Made by a program: the position numbers and the translations under genes. Of a stretch of 6,876 bases of DNA, positions 5,479-6,876 are shown piece after piece. Source of the DNA: an uncultured Acidobacteriota bacterium (GTDB lineage: Bacteria; Acidobacteriota; Thermoanaerobaculia; UBA5066); NCBI GenBank assembly GCA_937902605.1, contig CALFNC010000057.1:1-6876 (forward strand), written 5' to 3'. Numbering within the stretch: the stretch's first letter is position 1; each line of letters opens with the position of its first letter. The notes below the pieces were generated by a model. The model had not been told where the DNA came from. It saw nothing but the letters and a program-made list of their open reading frames with translations, and did no database searches.

Positions 5479-6028
5479 CGTTCTCACCATTCTCCGTCGC
5501 GAGCTCGAGGTACCGCTCGCGACAGGCGGGGCATAGGGTCTCGTTCTTGGCGTCGACCTCGCGCAGGCCCGGCGAACGGGCCATGGCGCATCGCGTCGAC
5601 TGGCAGTGGAGGAGGCCGAACGTGTGGCCCAGCTCGTGAACGCACTCGGTGACGACGCGCGCCCGGAACCGGGCCGGGTCGGGGAGCATCAAGCCGTCCC
5701 CCGCGAGGCGGGCGGTAGAGACGACCGCCGCCCGTCCCTTGAGATGAGCCTCGCCGAAGACGAAGGTCAGGATCGGGATGAAGAGGTCGGCGTCGGTGAT
5801 CGCCAGGACCCGGTCGGCGCCGGCCGGCCGGTGCTCCGCCAGCCAGTGAAGGATCTTCGTGGAGGAGTGTTGTCGGCGCCTGGGATCGAGCGATCCCTCG
5901 GGCCGCTCGGCGGAGAGGTGGGCTCCTACCGGGAGGCCGAACTCGCCGGCGACCCGGCGCTGGACCACTTCGAGGAGGTCAACCGCGACCCCGCTGGCTC
6001 CGATCCACCAGATGGCGATCTCCTTCAC
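5441..6028 (-). CDS. amzA: Archaemetzincin-type zinc metalloprotease
   Basis: A 195-residue protein with the archaemetzincin signature at 131-169: HELGHTFGLLHC (zinc ligands H131, H135 and H141; catalytic E132), then C142, C147, the Met-turn M149, and CPAC (C166, C169) for a second, structural zinc. The spacing from M149 to C166 is 16 residues, against about 17 in the published signature. Earlier regions fit the family: IWWIGASG at the N-terminus and a central ADRVLAITDADLF stretch. Length is normal and no signal peptide is seen, so it is probably cytoplasmic. The start is GTG at 6028, overlapping the kinase stop as GTGA. The 3' end overlaps the response regulator gene. Position between kinase and regulator implies co-expression and perhaps a part in the same signalling route. 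Its substrate is unknown. Confidence 0.93.
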   Translation of the reverse strand: MKEIAIWWIGASGVAVDLLEVVQRRVAGEFGLPVGAHLSAERPEGSLDPRRRQHSSTKILHWLAEHRPAGADRVLAITDADLFIPILTFVFGEAHLKGRAAVVSTARLAGDGLMLPDPARFRARVVTECVHELGHTFGLLHCQSTRCAMARSPGLREVDAKNETLCPACRERYLELATENGENDEQEKHPHSGRR

Positions 6029-6876
6029 CGACCGCCGGCCCCGGAGGGAGCGTCGGGGGCCGCGCTACCGTCCGGGCGTGCGAGCGGGAGACGGATCCGC
6101 ATCGTGGTTCCCCGTCCCACCTCGCTCTCGGCCGTCATCGTCCCGCCGTGCTTTTCGATAATCCCGTAGACCACCGAGAGGCCGAGCCCCGTCCCCATCT
6201 CCTTCGTCGTGAAGAAGGGGTCGAAGATCTTCGAGAGGTGCTCGGGCGCGATTCCCGTGCCGGTGTCGGAGATCGCGAACTCGACCTTCCTTTCCTCGGG
6301 GAAGACGCGGCTCGCGAGCGTCAGTATGCCCCCCTTCGGCATGGCGTCACACGCGTTGAGGATGATGTTGACGAACGACTGACGGATCTGGCCGAAGTCG
6401 GCCAGGACGACTGCCGGTGGCGACAGGTCCTTCTTCAGCTCCACTCCCTGGATGCTGATCTTGTGGGCCGCCAGGGAGAGCGCCTCCTCGAGCGCTGCGT
6501 GGGCCTCGACCTGCTCCAGCTTCAGCGGCCGCTCGCGGGCGAAGTCCAGGAGGTTGCGGACGATGACCGTGCAGCGCTCGGTCTCTCGTTGGATCAGCTT
6601 CAGGTTCTTCACGCAGAACGCCCGAACGGACTCGTCGAGGGCGTCAGTCTCCAGGGAGCGGATCAGCAGCTTGGCGAAGGTGAGGATCCCCGCCAACGGG
6701 TTGTTGATCTCGTGGGCGATCGACGCGGAGAGCTTCCCCAAAGAGGCGAGCTTCTCGGTCTGGACGAGCTGCGACTGGGCGCTCTTGAGGGCGGCCGTCC
6801 GCTCCTCGACCTGGCGCTCGAGGGACTCGAGGAGCTCCAGGCGGGCCTGGCGGCTCTCGGCGAGTGAGACGCTCAT
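6025..6876 (-). CDS. Sensor histidine kinase, 5' end beyond window
   Basis: 283 residues are visible, and the frame is open to the right edge. The first residues (MSVSLAESRQ) look like the end of a HAMP domain running into a coiled coil (about 10-45, RQVEERTAALKSAQSQL). The methionine at the edge is therefore probably internal, and a sensor and membrane part lie outside the window. The HisKA domain has phospho-accepting H55 in ASIAHEINNPLAG. The HATPase domain has N174 in the N-box (ILNACDAMPKGG), DTGTG (204-208), FDPFFTTK (218-225) and GTGLGL (228-233). The kinase core is complete, and its NtrB-like type usually partners with NtrC-type regulators. It overlaps the archaemetzincin gene by 4 nt and is separated from its probable partner regulator only by that gene. 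The signal sensed cannot be inferred. Confidence 0.94.
   Translation of the reverse strand: MSVSLAESRQARLELLESLERQVEERTAALKSAQSQLVQTEKLASLGKLSASIAHEINNPLAGILTFAKLLIRSLETDALDESVRAFCVKNLKLIQRETERCTVIVRNLLDFARERPLKLEQVEAHAALEEALSLAAHKISIQGVELKKDLSPPAVVLADFGQIRQSFVNIILNACDAMPKGGILTLASRVFPEERKVEFAISDTGTGIAPEHLSKIFDPFFTTKEMGTGLGLSVVYGIIEKHGGTMTAESEVGRGTTMRIRLPLARPDGSAAPDAPSGAGGR

Noticed and set aside
4015..5652. Long plus-strand open frame (545 codons) opposite the response regulator
   Set aside because: It is antisense to a gene with complete receiver, AAA+ and helix-turn-helix motifs. It is rich in Arg, Asp and Glu with no domain, as expected for a shadow frame in GC-rich DNA.
1..6876. CRISPR arrays, tRNA or rRNA genes, insertion sequences
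   Set aside because: No regularly spaced direct repeats, cloverleaf-like sequences, rRNA-like stretches, transposase motifs or terminal inverted repeats were seen.

Overview
The window is GC-rich, densely coded DNA from a bacterium that uses sigma-54. Every gene I can support lies on the minus strand, so transcription runs from high to low coordinates. Base composition, NtrC-type control and clustered GcvH-like proteins suggest a Gram-negative lineage such as Acidobacteriota, Myxococcota, Desulfobacterota or a related group. No marker gene fixes the taxon, so this is a weak inference.

Right part (6876 to 4099), regulatory genes: the 3' part of a membrane-type sensor histidine kinase, an archaemetzincin-type zinc protease and an NtrC-family sigma-54 response regulator. 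They overlap end to end (kinase/protease by 4 nt, protease/regulator by about 38 nt), so they are probably one transcription unit.

Centre (4076 to 1092), two target units. Each begins with a 35-bp palindrome followed by a -24/-12 promoter, and the spacing between palindrome and promoter is identical in both copies. Unit A encodes a four-cysteine small protein and a membrane-anchored GcvH-like protein, joined by an ATGA overlap. Unit B repeats the layout, but its four-cysteine gene has shrunk to a 22-codon remnant. A 38-residue membrane microprotein and two membrane-anchored GcvH-like proteins follow, and the unit ends in a strong hairpin. The second GcvH-like protein of unit B is a close paralogue of the one in unit A.

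Left part (1026 to 1): a sigma-54-like promoter and leader hairpin, an 85-residue membrane protein that shares a C-terminal motif with the GcvH-like proteins, and a gene cut by the left edge. That last gene encodes two tandem four-cysteine domains followed by the start of a GcvH-like domain.

Working model (inference): the kinase and response regulator, perhaps with the protease, control the two central sigma-54 units. Their products form a membrane-associated assembly of four-cysteine domains (likely metal or Fe-S binding) and GcvH folds that lack the canonical lipoyl-lysine. The biochemical role cannot be read from the sequence. The recurring domains, the duplicated promoter modules and the protease placed inside a two-component operon make this a plausible undescribed system.
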